Shown piece by piece: positions 1 through 6,885 of a DNA stretch of 54,505 nt. Location: NCBI GenBank assembly GCA_017449215.1, contig JAFSJY010000084.1:1-54505 (forward strand), read 5' to 3'. The position numbers and the translations under genes are program-made. Position 1 is the first letter of the stretch, and every line of letters begins with the position of its first letter. The DNA is from Acholeplasmatales bacterium (GTDB taxonomy: Bacteria > Bacillota_I > Bacilli_A > Acholeplasmatales > Anaeroplasmataceae). Under the pieces are notes generated by a model. The model was not told where the DNA came from and ran no database searches. It saw only the letters and a list, made by a program, of their open reading frames with translations.

Positions 1-95
1 ATGGCAATATTATAGAACGTGGTGATCATGAAGCATTATTAAATAATAAAGGAACTTATTATCAGCTATATACTGGTGCGTTCGAATTAGAATAA
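1..95 (+). CDS. ABC exporter, C-terminal end only (partial)
   Basis: Only the last 31 codons or so are in the window, in frame 3, ending in TAA at 93-95. The visible tail reads GNIIERGDHEALL, then NNKGTYYQLYTGAFELE. This is the typical end of the nucleotide-binding domain of MdlB/MsbA-type ABC exporters: the 'G.I.E.G.H.ELL' element after the H-loop, followed by 'G.Y..LY'. These proteins are half-transporters that move lipids, peptides or drugs across the inner membrane using ATP. The substrate cannot be told from this fragment. No terminator lies directly after the stop; the hairpin at 215-240 could serve. Confidence 0.75.
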   Translation, partial: GNIIERGDHEALLNNKGTYYQLYTGAFELE

Positions 96-114
96 TCCAT
101 AAATTAATGTAATA

Positions 115-142
115 TTGCAAACTATAAAATTTATGTTAAAAT
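115..142 (+). promoter_or_regulatory. promoter of candidate antisense RNA
   Basis: TTGCAA (115-120), a 16-bp spacer, and an extended -10 TGT-TAAAAT (134-142). The predicted start near 149-150 coincides with the left edge of the duplicated segment at 150-201. Confidence 0.55.
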
Positions 143-149
143 AAAGATA

Positions 150-201
150 GTAATACAACTATAGTAAATACTATATTTAATATTACACCAATCAAGTAAA
201 A
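150..201. repeat. direct repeat, copy A
   Basis: 52-bp copy of 429-482, same orientation. Identical over 161-201. The first part differs only by two inserted and one or two changed bases. Confidence 0.9.
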
Positions 202-214
202 AATAATTAAAAAG

Positions 215-240
215 CACCGTGTCGGCGGTGTTTTTCTCTT
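215..240. terminator. intrinsic terminator, probably usable in both directions
   Basis: CACCG (215-219) pairs with CGGTG (226-230). TTTTTCTCTT follows on +. On the - strand CTTTTT and an AT run follow, so it could also end a long - strand transcript from 597. Confidence 0.7.
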
Positions 241-265
241 TAATATTGATATAATTAAAAATGTA

Positions 266-294
266 TTGCACAAATTTATAATTATGATTATAAT
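266..294 (+). promoter_or_regulatory. promoter of second candidate small RNA
   Basis: TTGCAC (266-271), 17-bp spacer, perfect TATAAT (289-294). Predicted start is near 301. Confidence 0.6.
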
Positions 295-300
295 AAAAGT

Positions 301-381
301 AGGAAGTACATATAAGTGCTACTCCTAATTAGTTTAACAAATAATTATGAGAGACACCGTGGCCGCGGTGTTTTTCTTTTT
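301..381 (+). ncRNA. second candidate convergent small RNA
   Basis: Predicted from the promoter at 266-294 to the strong hairpin and T-run at 353-381, about 80 nt. It has no reading frame of note. It would be fully antisense to any peptide mRNA that reads past the hairpin at 343-390, and its first 25 nt resemble the 5' end of that mRNA. Inference only. Confidence 0.4.
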
Positions 382-390
382 CTCATAATT
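343..390. terminator. nested hairpin, terminator on + and possibly on -
   Basis: Inner stem ACACCG/CGGTGT (354-371) is followed by TTTTTCTTTTTC on +. An outer perfect 10-bp arm pair AATTATGAGA (343-352) and TCTCATAATT (381-390) encloses it, making an unusually long structure between the converging transcripts. Confidence 0.7.
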
Positions 391-407
391 ACTTGATTTA
401 AAAGAAT

Positions 408-485
408 TTACTTTCGTTTCTTCTTTACGTAATACATTATTATAGTAAATACTATATTTAATATTACACCAATCAAGTAAAACAT
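408..485 (-). CDS. 25-residue membrane peptide, candidate type I toxin
   Basis: ATG at 485-483, stop TAA at 410-408. The product starts MFYLIGVILNIVFT and ends with a Lys/Arg tail (VKKKRK): one hydrophobic helix with a basic C-terminus, the layout of small type I toxins such as Fst, TxpA and BsrG. The RBS GGAGGA lies 9 nt upstream (500-495) and can be masked by an upstream CCTCC. The promoter is at 604-632. The ATG is followed directly by the 41-nt segment duplicated at 161-201. A longer frame, 552 to 334 in another phase, overlaps it; that product has no family look. I recognise no specific family, so the toxin call is by architecture. Confidence 0.5.
   Translation of the reverse strand: MFYLIGVILNIVFTIIMYYVKKKRK
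429..482. repeat. direct repeat, copy B (inside the peptide gene)
   Basis: 54-bp partner of 150-201. It covers codons 2 to about 19 of the - strand peptide gene. Confidence 0.9.
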
Positions 486-495
486 GATTGAAGAT

Positions 496-522
496 CCTCC
501 ATAACATGAAATTGAATGGAGG
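496..522 (-). promoter_or_regulatory. RBS-masking hairpin of the peptide mRNA
   Basis: On the - strand, CCTCCAT (522-516) can pair perfectly with ATGGAGG (502-496), loop 13 nt. The 3' arm contains the GGAGG that serves the ATG at 485. Sequestration of the RBS is typical of type I toxin mRNAs. Confidence 0.6.
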
Positions 523-603
523 ACCTATCGTTATAATAAACATAGGCACCACCTACTTTCATGTGCTTTGGAGTAGCACCGCACTATATACTTCCCACGT
601 ATT

Positions 604-632
604 ATTATACCCAAAGTGACGATAAAAGTAAA
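604..632 (-). promoter_or_regulatory. promoter of the peptide mRNA
   Basis: On - : TTTACT (632-627), 17-bp spacer, perfect TATAAT (609-604). Predicted start is near 597, giving a 5' leader of about 112 nt. The 5' end can pair with - strand sequence at 325-300 if the transcript reads that far. Confidence 0.55.
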
Positions 633-827
633 TTATAAAATATAAAAATATCTTTTAGGTAAGCCATTATTTTAAATTTTATAAAAAACATTCTAAAAGG
701 CATCATAAAGTAATGATTTTTATTATTTTTTTATCAAAAAATATGATTTTTTAATCTGAAATCATAAAAATAGTATGTTTAATATTAGACAATAGTTTCA
801 ATTTTAATCATTAAACTATAATTATTA

Positions 828-856
828 TTTACAATAATAAATATTAATGGTAAAAT
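828..856 (+). promoter_or_regulatory. promoter of the ileS T-box leader
   Basis: TTTACA (828-833), 17-bp spacer, TAAAAT (851-856) with an upstream TGG. Nothing else is recognised between 633 and 827, which is simply very AT-rich. Confidence 0.55.
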
Positions 857-862
857 TTATAA

Positions 863-1110
863 CGTATTGAATAAATAGGCTATAACGACATACGTTATAA
901 TCATAGATGCTTCAGAGAGTGACGGTTTGGTGAAAAGTCATAGTAATCTAGATTATATAGATCAATGTCTAGTCTGTGGAAGAAATTAAGTAGAACCACA
1001 CGTGTTACGCGTTAAGTAAGAATTAAGTGCTATATTATTTTTTAGTAATGTAGAACTAAGGTGGTACCGCGATAATTCGTCCTTAGAGCAATATGCTTTA
1101 AGGATTTTTT
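863..1110 (+). promoter_or_regulatory. T-box riboswitch (isoleucine)
   Basis: Contains the T-box core AAGGTGGTACCGCG (1058-1071), Stem I elements (AGAGAGTGACGG near 913; AGTA near 942) and a terminator stem 1081-1103 (CCTTAGAGCA with TGCTTTAAGG) followed by eight T. Uncharged tRNA-Ile would bind and favour the antiterminator, which uses TTCGTCCTTA. A possible AUC specifier with a following purine is at 961-964; I cannot prove this position without folding. It controls the synthetase that begins at 1129. Confidence 0.93.
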
Positions 1111-1128
1111 TTATGGGGAGGATAAAAG

Positions 1129-3831
1129 ATGAAGGATTATAAGGATACCCTATATATGGGTAAAACTAATTTTGAAATGCGTGGTAATTTAACTAATAAA
1201 GAACCAGATATTCAAAAGAAGTGGGCTGAAATTGACCTTTATAACAAGGTAATCAGAAAGAATGAAGGAAAGAGAGAATACACATTACATGATGGACCTC
1301 CATATGCAAATGGTGATATTCATTTAGGACATGCATTAAACAAGATTTTAAAGGATTTTGTTGTTAGATATAGAAATATGAGCGGATATAAGTCTGTTTA
1401 TATTCCTGGTTGGGATACTCACGGTCTTCCAATTGAAAATGCTCTTCAAAAGAGTGGTGTTTCAAGAAAAGATAAGCCAATTGCAGAATTCAGAAAGCTT
1501 TGTGAGGAATATGCTTATAAGCAAGTAGAAAGACAAAAGGTTGGCTTTAAGAGACTTGGTGTATTAGGTGATTTTGATCATCCTTATATCACATTACAGC
1601 ACGATTTTGAACGTGACCAAATCTTAGTATTCGCTAAGATGGCAGAAAAGGGATTAATCTATAAGGGATTAAAGCCAGTTTATTGGTCTCCATCATCTGA
1701 ATCAGCATTAGCTGAGGCTGAAATCGAATATAAGGATATTACGTCTAAGGCAATTTATTTCACATTTGCTTTAACAGATGGTGATGGCTTATTAGAGAAT
1801 GCTAAATTTATGGTTTGGACAACTACACCTTGGACATTACCTTGTAACCTAGCAGTAGCCGCAGGTCCAACTGTTGAATATGTTGTATTTAATTCAAATA
1901 AGGGTAAGCTAGTTTGCGCTTATGATTTATTAAATGCTTTAACTGCTAAGTTAGGCTTAGAAAATGTAGAAGTATTAGGTACTTTAAGAGGTACTGATTT
2001 ATTAAAGTATCATTACGAGCATCCATTATATCCTGGTATGATTAATAGAGTAATCAATGCTGATTATGTAACAACTACAGATGGTACTGGTTTCGTTCAT
2101 ATCGCTCCAGGCTATGGTGAAGAGGACTATATGGCTGGTAAGGAATATGGTCTTGAAATTAAGGTAGCTGTTGATTCAAAGGGTTACCAAACTAAGGTTG
2201 CTGGTAAGTATGAAGGATTATACTATGAAGAATCTGAAGATGTAATCATCGAGGATATGAAGAATAATGGTACTTTACTATTATTAGATCCTATCACACA
2301 CAGCTATCCACATGACTGGAGAACTAAGAAGCCTGTAATCTTTAGAGCTACACCACAATGGTTCGCATCTATTGACCCAATTAAGGATGAAATTTTAGAC
2401 GCTATTAAAAACGTTAATTGGAATCCAAAATGGGGTGATGTTCGTATCTCTAACATGATTAAGGATAGACATGACTGGTGTATTTCTCGTCAAAGAGCTT
2501 GGGGTGTACCTATCCCAGTATTCTACGCCGAGGATGGCACTGAAATTTTAGACCAAAAGGTATTAGCTCACGTTGCTGATTTATTCGGTAAGTATGGTTC
2601 AAATGTTTGGTTTGAAAGAGAAGCTAAGGATTTATTACCTGAAGGATTTACTCATCCAGCATCTCCAAATGGAATTTTCAAGAAGGAAAATGACATTATG
2701 GACGTATGGTTCGATTCAGGTTCAAGCTACATGCTATTAAATAGACGTGGCTTAAAGTATCCTGCTGACTTATATTTAGAGGGTAGTGATCAATATAGAG
2801 GTTGGTTCAATTCATCTATTATTACAGCTGTAGCTACAACTGGTACTGCACCTTATAAGACTGTAGTATCTCATGGATTTACACTTGATGGTCAAGGTAG
2901 AAAGATGTCAAAGTCTTTAGGTAATACTGTTGACCCAATTAAGGTATGTAATCAATCTGGTGCTGATATTTTAAGATTATGGGTAGCATCTGTTGAATAT
3001 AGAGCAGATATGCCATTATCTCAGGATATCCTTAAGCAAGTATCTGAATCTTATAGAAAGATTAGAAATACTTTAAGATTCTTATTATCTAATACATCAG
3101 ATTTCAATCCAGCTGATTCTTTAGCATATAATGATTTAGAGGATGTAGATAAGTATATGTATATTAAGCTTCAAAAGTTCATCTCTGAGATCAAGACTGA
3201 TTATGAAAACTTTGATTTCGGTGAAATCTATAGAAGCGTAAATGCTTATATTACAAATACATTATCTCAATTCTATCTAGACTTCACTAAGGATATTCTA
3301 TATATTGAAAGTCCTAAGTCAAAGAAGAGATTATCAACACAAACTGTATTCTATCAAATTCTAGATTCATTAATTAAGTTATTAGCTCCAATTTTACCTC
3401 ATACAATGAGTGAGGCTTATGACAATTTACCTTATAAGACTGAAGAGGATGTATATTTAACTGATATGCCTGAGGCTAACACTAATTTAGATTCTGAATT
3501 AGAAGCTAGATTTGATGAATTCATGAAGTATCGTGATGTAATCTTAAAGAAGCTAGAAGAGGCAAGAGCTGAAAAGATTATTGGTAAGAGCTTCAATGCT
3601 AAGCTAACATTAACATTAGACGCTCAAGCTAAGAAGATTTTTGACCCAATTAAGGATTCAGCTGCTCAATTATTAATTGTTTCTCAAATCGAATTTAAGG
3701 ATGGAGATAAATTCGATGTTAATGTATGTGCCGCTACAGGCTGTACATGCTCACGTTGTTGGATGATTGTTCCATTTATTGATGTAAATGAATTATGTCC
3801 AAGATGCGCAAAAATCGTAAATAACAACTAA
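1129..3831 (+). CDS. ileS: isoleucyl-tRNA synthetase
   Basis: Class I synthetase that charges tRNA-Ile with isoleucine and edits valine. 900 residues, normal for the bacterial enzyme. The class I signatures are HLGH (residues 65-68) and KMSKS (592-596). The CP1 editing region lies between (WTTTPWTLPCN near 230), with DWCISRQRAWGVP before the second half. The C-terminal zinc knuckle is complete: Cys874, Cys877, Cys890, Cys893. The start ATG has GGGGAGG upstream. The gene is monocistronic behind a T-box leader, so expression should rise when charged tRNA-Ile falls. The zinc-bearing C-terminus is the common bacterial type. Confidence 0.97.
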   Translation: MKDYKDTLYMGKTNFEMRGNLTNKEPDIQKKWAEIDLYNKVIRKNEGKREYTLHDGPPYANGDIHLGHALNKILKDFVVRYRNMSGYKSVYIPGWDTHGLPIENALQKSGVSRKDKPIAEFRKLCEEYAYKQVERQKVGFKRLGVLGDFDHPYITLQHDFERDQILVFAKMAEKGLIYKGLKPVYWSPSSESALAEAEIEYKDITSKAIYFTFALTDGDGLLENAKFMVWTTTPWTLPCNLAVAAGPTVEYVVFNSNKGKLVCAYDLLNALTAKLGLENVEVLGTLRGTDLLKYHYEHPLYPGMINRVINADYVTTTDGTGFVHIAPGYGEEDYMAGKEYGLEIKVAVDSKGYQTKVAGKYEGLYYEESEDVIIEDMKNNGTLLLLDPITHSYPHDWRTKKPVIFRATPQWFASIDPIKDEILDAIKNVNWNPKWGDVRISNMIKDRHDWCISRQRAWGVPIPVFYAEDGTEILDQKVLAHVADLFGKYGSNVWFEREAKDLLPEGFTHPASPNGIFKKENDIMDVWFDSGSSYMLLNRRGLKYPADLYLEGSDQYRGWFNSSIITAVATTGTAPYKTVVSHGFTLDGQGRKMSKSLGNTVDPIKVCNQSGADILRLWVASVEYRADMPLSQDILKQVSESYRKIRNTLRFLLSNTSDFNPADSLAYNDLEDVDKYMYIKLQKFISEIKTDYENFDFGEIYRSVNAYITNTLSQFYLDFTKDILYIESPKSKKRLSTQTVFYQILDSLIKLLAPILPHTMSEAYDNLPYKTEEDVYLTDMPEANTNLDSELEARFDEFMKYRDVILKKLEEARAEKIIGKSFNAKLTLTLDAQAKKIFDPIKDSAAQLLIVSQIEFKDGDKFDVNVCAATGCTCSRCWMIVPFIDVNELCPRCAKIVNNN

Positions 3832-3834
3832 TTT

Positions 3835-3863
3835 TTGACATATTAGCAAAAAAATGCTAAAAT
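3835..3863 (+). promoter_or_regulatory. strong promoter of the unknown gene at 3914
   Basis: Perfect TTGACA (3835-3840), 17-bp spacer, extended -10 TGC-TAAAAT (3855-3863), four bases after the ileS stop. Confidence 0.7.
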
Positions 3864-3913
3864 TTATATAATATAAAACTATTGTGTTCAATAGAAATGG
3901 TGGTGAGAAAGTT

Positions 3914-4780
3914 ATGGATTTCCAGATATTCTTTCTAAAAGAAAATTCAAGAATATATGACCGTGCAGAATTAATGACATTCTTAGCATCTAATCCTAAC
4001 ATTACACCACCAAATCTTAAAGAAAATGTAAGTAAAAGAGAATATATATTTTATCATCAAACATTAAATTTTGAAGCAAAATTTATCGTAAATAGTAAAT
4101 CAGTAGTTCCACATATGGAGCGTCTTGGTGCTAAATACTTTGATGTTAATTTCTATGTAACATTCAATTTATTATTAAGCAATTATGCCGCTGAAATAAT
4201 ATTAGATATTATTCAAGAGATTTGCTCAAAATTTGATTTTAAGATTTTTATTGAATCTTATGGTACTGAGGTTAAGCCATTTAAGAGAACTGATGTAATC
4301 CAGCAATTCAATTTATGGAAAAAGGCCTTCGCTGATAAGTATCCAGAACAATTATCTGGATGGTATAAACTAGATTCAAGTGCTCTACATTCTGTATATA
4401 CATATTTATTACAAAGAAAGAGACTTGAATTAACTTATGATCAAAATAAGCTTCAGGTATCAAATTATTATTTCTTACATGCTTTAAAATCAAGAAGTGT
4501 CTTTGTTGCCATTAAATGGGATGGTGAAAAGCCATTTATCCTACCACCATCAGTAGATGTATTAATCTATGATAATGGTAAAACTGAAAGATATTTACCT
4601 ATGATAGAGGTATTATCTAAGGCAGGAAAACTATTCTCAGTATTAGATAATTATGGTACATTACAGGTATTAGAGGGCAAATATGTTTCTAAGCTTGTAA
4701 AGATATTAAATAAAGAAAAATTCGCTCCATCTAAGAGTGAATTACAATTTGTACAATTAGAAAAAATATTAGATGTTTAA
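3914..4780 (+). CDS. conserved-looking protein of unknown function, 288 aa
   Basis: I do not recognise this protein. I chose ATG 3914 because GGTGAG sits 6-7 bases upstream; an in-frame ATG at 3884 has no RBS. It begins MDFQIFFLKENSRIYD, has no signal peptide or membrane helix, and is a mix of charged and aromatic residues with a Lys-rich second half, so it is probably cytosolic. A middle segment (KRTDVIQQFNLWKKAFADKY) looks helical and the last 90 residues look like beta strands. It is a single-gene unit with a near-consensus promoter and its own terminator, which suggests steady, perhaps high, expression. Codon use matches the neighbours. Confidence 0.75.
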   Translation: MDFQIFFLKENSRIYDRAELMTFLASNPNITPPNLKENVSKREYIFYHQTLNFEAKFIVNSKSVVPHMERLGAKYFDVNFYVTFNLLLSNYAAEIILDIIQEICSKFDFKIFIESYGTEVKPFKRTDVIQQFNLWKKAFADKYPEQLSGWYKLDSSALHSVYTYLLQRKRLELTYDQNKLQVSNYYFLHALKSRSVFVAIKWDGEKPFILPPSVDVLIYDNGKTERYLPMIEVLSKAGKLFSVLDNYGTLQVLEGKYVSKLVKILNKEKFAPSKSELQFVQLEKILDV

Positions 4781-4784
4781 AATG

Positions 4785-4816
4785 ATAGACCGATTAAAAA
4801 ATCGGTCTATTTCTTA
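4785..4816 (+). terminator. intrinsic terminator
   Basis: Perfect 11-bp stem ATAGACCGATT/AATCGGTCTAT with an AAAA loop, then TTCTTATTTT. Confidence 0.9.
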
Positions 4817-4871
4817 TTTTCTTATGGAATTAATTATTATATAATTAAATTAATGAAAGGACGTTATAATT

Positions 4872-5528
4872 ATGGAAAATTACGCAAAATATATTGATCA
4901 TACAATTTTAAAGGCAACTGCCACTAAAAAGGATATAGCAAATCTATGTAGTGAGGCTAATTATTATCATTTTAAGTCAGTATGTGTAAATCCTACCAAT
5001 GTAGAATATGCACATGAGCTATTAAAGGGAAGTGATGTATTAGTTTGTACAGTAATTGGATTCCCACTAGGTGCTAATTCAAGTGATGTTAAAGCATTTG
5101 AAACAACAAAGGCTATCGCAGATGGAGCCGATGAGGTAGATATGGTAATTAATGTCGGTGCCTTAAAGGAAAAAGATTATGATTTAGTATTAAATGACAT
5201 AAAGGCTGTAGTTAATGCGGCTAATGGAGTTTTAACAAAGGTTATTATTGAAACATGCTATTTAGACGATGAAGAAAAGGTAAAGGCATGCGAGCTTGCT
5301 AAAGAGGCTGGTGCTGATTATGTTAAAACATCTACAGGCTTTGGTACTGGTGGTGCTACTGCCTCTGATATAGCCTTAATGAGAAAGACAGTAGGTCCTG
5401 ATATGGGTGTTAAGGCATCTGGTGGCATTAGAACAAAGGAAGACTTCTTAAAAATGATAGAAGCTGGTGCGTCTCGTGTTGGATGTAGCGCTGGTGTAAA
5501 GATTATGGAGGAATTAGCTAATGAGTAA
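4872..5528 (+). CDS. deoC: deoxyribose-phosphate aldolase
   Basis: Cleaves 2-deoxyribose 5-phosphate to acetaldehyde and glyceraldehyde 3-phosphate, the last step of deoxynucleoside breakdown. 218 residues, the usual length for a single TIM barrel. The Schiff-base lysine is Lys152 in YVKTSTGF and the second active-site lysine is Lys181 in [21 protein letters not shown] (around 84-94) carries the catalytic Asp. The RBS is GAAAGGA upstream of the ATG. The gene overlaps deoD by 8 bp, so the two are translated together. The third pathway enzyme, DeoB, is encoded in this window at 28478. Confidence 0.96.
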   Translation: MENYAKYIDHTILKATATKKDIANLCSEANYYHFKSVCVNPTNVEYAHELLKGSDVLVCTVIGFPLGANSSDVKAFETTKAIADGADEVDMVINVGALKEKDYDLVLNDIKAVVNAANGVLTKVIIETCYLDDEEKVKACELAKEAGADYVKTSTGFGTGGATASDIALMRKTVGPDMGVKASGGIRTKEDFLKMIEAGASRVGCSAGVKIMEELANE

Positions 5529-6228
5529 TATACCTACACCACATAATGAATGTATTGATAAAAATTTAATAGCAAGCGTTGTATTAATGCCTGGTGATCC
5601 ACTAAGAGCTAAATATATCGCTGATAATTTCTTAACAAATGTAATTCAATTTAATGGCGTAAGAAATGTACTAGGCTACACAGGATATTATAATGGTAAA
5701 AAAATATCTGTAATGGCATCTGGTATGGGTATGCCATCAATTGGTATTTATTCATATGAGCTATATAATTTTTATGATGTAGATACTATTGTAAGAATTG
5801 GTAGTGCTGGTACATTTGATGAAAATTTAAATGTAAATGATATTGTATTAGTAAGCGAAGCTTATTCTGATACTAATTATGCTAAGATAGCCTATGGCTA
5901 TAAGAATCATATTTTAAAGCCTACAAGCTCTCTAAATAAGAAAATTGAAAAGATAGCTAATGATTTAAATATTAAGGTAACGAAGGCTAGAATTTATTCA
6001 TCTGATGTATTTTATTCAAAGATGGAAAGAAGCTTCCTAAAAACTAAATTTAAATGTAAGGCAGTAGAAATGGAAAGCTTTGCTTTATTTGCAAATGCTA
6101 AATATGCAAATAAGAATGCAGCTTGTATCTTAACTATCTCTGATGGTAATGGTAAGGAATTATCCGCAACAGAAAGAGAAAGAAGCTTTAAAAATATGAT
6201 GGTTTTAGCCTTAAATTTAGCTAAATAA
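5521..6228 (+). CDS. deoD: purine nucleoside phosphorylase, DeoD type
   Basis: Phosphorolysis of purine (deoxy)nucleosides to free base and (deoxy)ribose 1-phosphate. 235 residues, the hexameric DeoD class. Recognisable features: the [11 protein letters not shown] phosphate-binding segment near residue 24, [33 protein letters not shown] (purine/ribose site), and ISDGNG with the catalytic Asp followed by the TERERSF helix. The ATG lies inside the 3' end of deoC. With DeoC and DeoB it forms the purine deoxynucleoside salvage route. Confidence 0.95.
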   Translation: MSNIPTPHNECIDKNLIASVVLMPGDPLRAKYIADNFLTNVIQFNGVRNVLGYTGYYNGKKISVMASGMGMPSIGIYSYELYNFYDVDTIVRIGSAGTFDENLNVNDIVLVSEAYSDTNYAKIAYGYKNHILKPTSSLNKKIEKIANDLNIKVTKARIYSSDVFYSKMERSFLKTKFKCKAVEMESFALFANAKYANKNAACILTISDGNGKELSATERERSFKNMMVLALNLAK

Positions 6229-6246
6229 TTATAAATAATACTTTCA

Positions 6247-6290
6247 AAGGGGTATTTTTAGGTATTTTTCCTAAATTCCCCATTTTTTAT
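6247..6290 (+). terminator. intrinsic terminator after deoCD
   Basis: GGGG (6249-6252) and TTAGG pair with CCTAA and CCCC (6278-6281), followed by ATTTTTT. Confidence 0.75.
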
Positions 6291-6428
6291 TATTTTTAAA
6301 TATAAAAATAAAACTATTCATCTGATTTTTTATAAAAAAAGAAGTAATTAAACAAAAATGGCCAAAAAAGAAATTTTATTTTGAATTTTCGTTTTGATAA
6401 ACTCTATTTTAAGAAAGGAGGAGCCATT

Positions 6429-6824
6429 ATGTATAATTACTTCATGCTTGCAGGTATCATTTATAAGGATTTAGAATTTAAAACATCTAAAAATGGTACT
6501 AAATATGTTAAAATTCCACTACTAGTAGCTAAGAGCTTTAAAAATCCTGATGGTCAATATGACGCAGATTTATTCCATATCTATCTTTGGGATGTACTTG
6601 CCGATATAGCTAATGATAATTTCAAAAAGGGATCTAAGATTGGTATTAAGGGTAGAATTCAATCTAAGTTTGTAACATTAGAAAATAAGGTAGTAATTCC
6701 AGCTTACGACCTTATCGCAGAAAGATTAATATTCTTTGATTCTTTAGATTATCAGCTAGACGATTATGATTTTAACGGTAAAATGACTATTGAAAAGGAA
6801 CAAGAAGAAGGAAAGGACGTTTAA
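6429..6824 (+). CDS. ssb: single-stranded DNA-binding protein-like (OB fold)
   Basis: 131 residues from ATG 6429, which has a near-perfect AAAGGAGG RBS; the in-frame ATG at 6381 has none. The N-terminal 105 residues fit the SSB OB fold: MYNYFMLAGIIYKDLEF, KYVKIPLLVAKSFKNPDGQYDADLFHIYLWD, and a KKGSKIGIKGRIQSKF strand typical of SSB. The linker is very short and the end is EQEEGKDV, lacking the DDDIPF tip that docks partner proteins. It may be a secondary SSB, or primosome or competence type, and not the main replication SSB. It is a single gene between terminators. Confidence 0.75.
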   Translation: MYNYFMLAGIIYKDLEFKTSKNGTKYVKIPLLVAKSFKNPDGQYDADLFHIYLWDVLADIANDNFKKGSKIGIKGRIQSKFVTLENKVVIPAYDLIAERLIFFDSLDYQLDDYDFNGKMTIEKEQEEGKDV

Positions 6825-6838
6825 ATGTCCTTTTTTCT
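6812..6838 (+). terminator. intrinsic terminator overlapping the ssb stop
   Basis: AAAGGAC ... GTCCTTT hairpin (6812-6833) then TTTCTTT; the stop codon is in the loop. Confidence 0.85.
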
Positions 6839-6853
6839 TTAATTTTACACAAG

Positions 6854-6874
6854 TATAGTATATAATATACTATA
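6854..6874 (+). promoter_or_regulatory. palindrome over the -10 of thyA
   Basis: Perfect 10-bp inverted repeat TATAGTATAT-A-ATATACTATA. It contains TATAAT (6861-6866) and lies 12 bp before the thyA ATG. It is probably the promoter; the symmetry would also suit a repressor, but could be chance in AT-rich DNA. Confidence 0.4.
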
Positions 6875-6885
6875 GGTGATTATAA

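Larger units (their letters stand above)
150..240 (+). ncRNA. candidate antisense RNA (antitoxin) against the small peptide gene
   Basis: Predicted transcript of about 90 nt, from the promoter at 115-142 to the hairpin and T-run at 215-240. Its 5' part (150-201) is a near-copy of + strand 429-482; 161-201 and 442-482 are identical over 41 nt. Because the peptide gene lies on the - strand at 408-485, this RNA would be perfectly complementary to its coding region from just after the ATG. No usable start or RBS exists for the matching reading frame on the - strand here, so this copy is not a second peptide gene. Function is inferred. A simpler alternative is that it is only a remnant duplication read through by the exporter transcript. 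Confidence 0.5.
289..609. repeat. inverted repeat enclosing the peptide locus
   Basis: Left arm 289-325 and right arm 571-609 are imperfect inverted copies. Each reads outward-in as TATAAT, 6-8 bases, GGAAGTA, a short variable part, GTGCTACTCC. Both arms therefore carry a -10 box and the start of a transcript pointing into the locus. Confidence 0.75.

Noticed and set aside
161-206. Second copy of the small peptide gene on -
   Set aside because: The frame is open, but it has no ATG/GTG/TTG start with an RBS and is preceded by the terminator stem. More likely an antisense RNA source.
334-552. 72-codon reading frame on - with an ATG after AGGTGGTG
   Set aside because: It runs through the RBS hairpin, the 25-codon gene in another phase and the terminator. 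Composition looks like a shadow; the shorter frame has the better RBS and a sensible product. It could still be a leader peptide.
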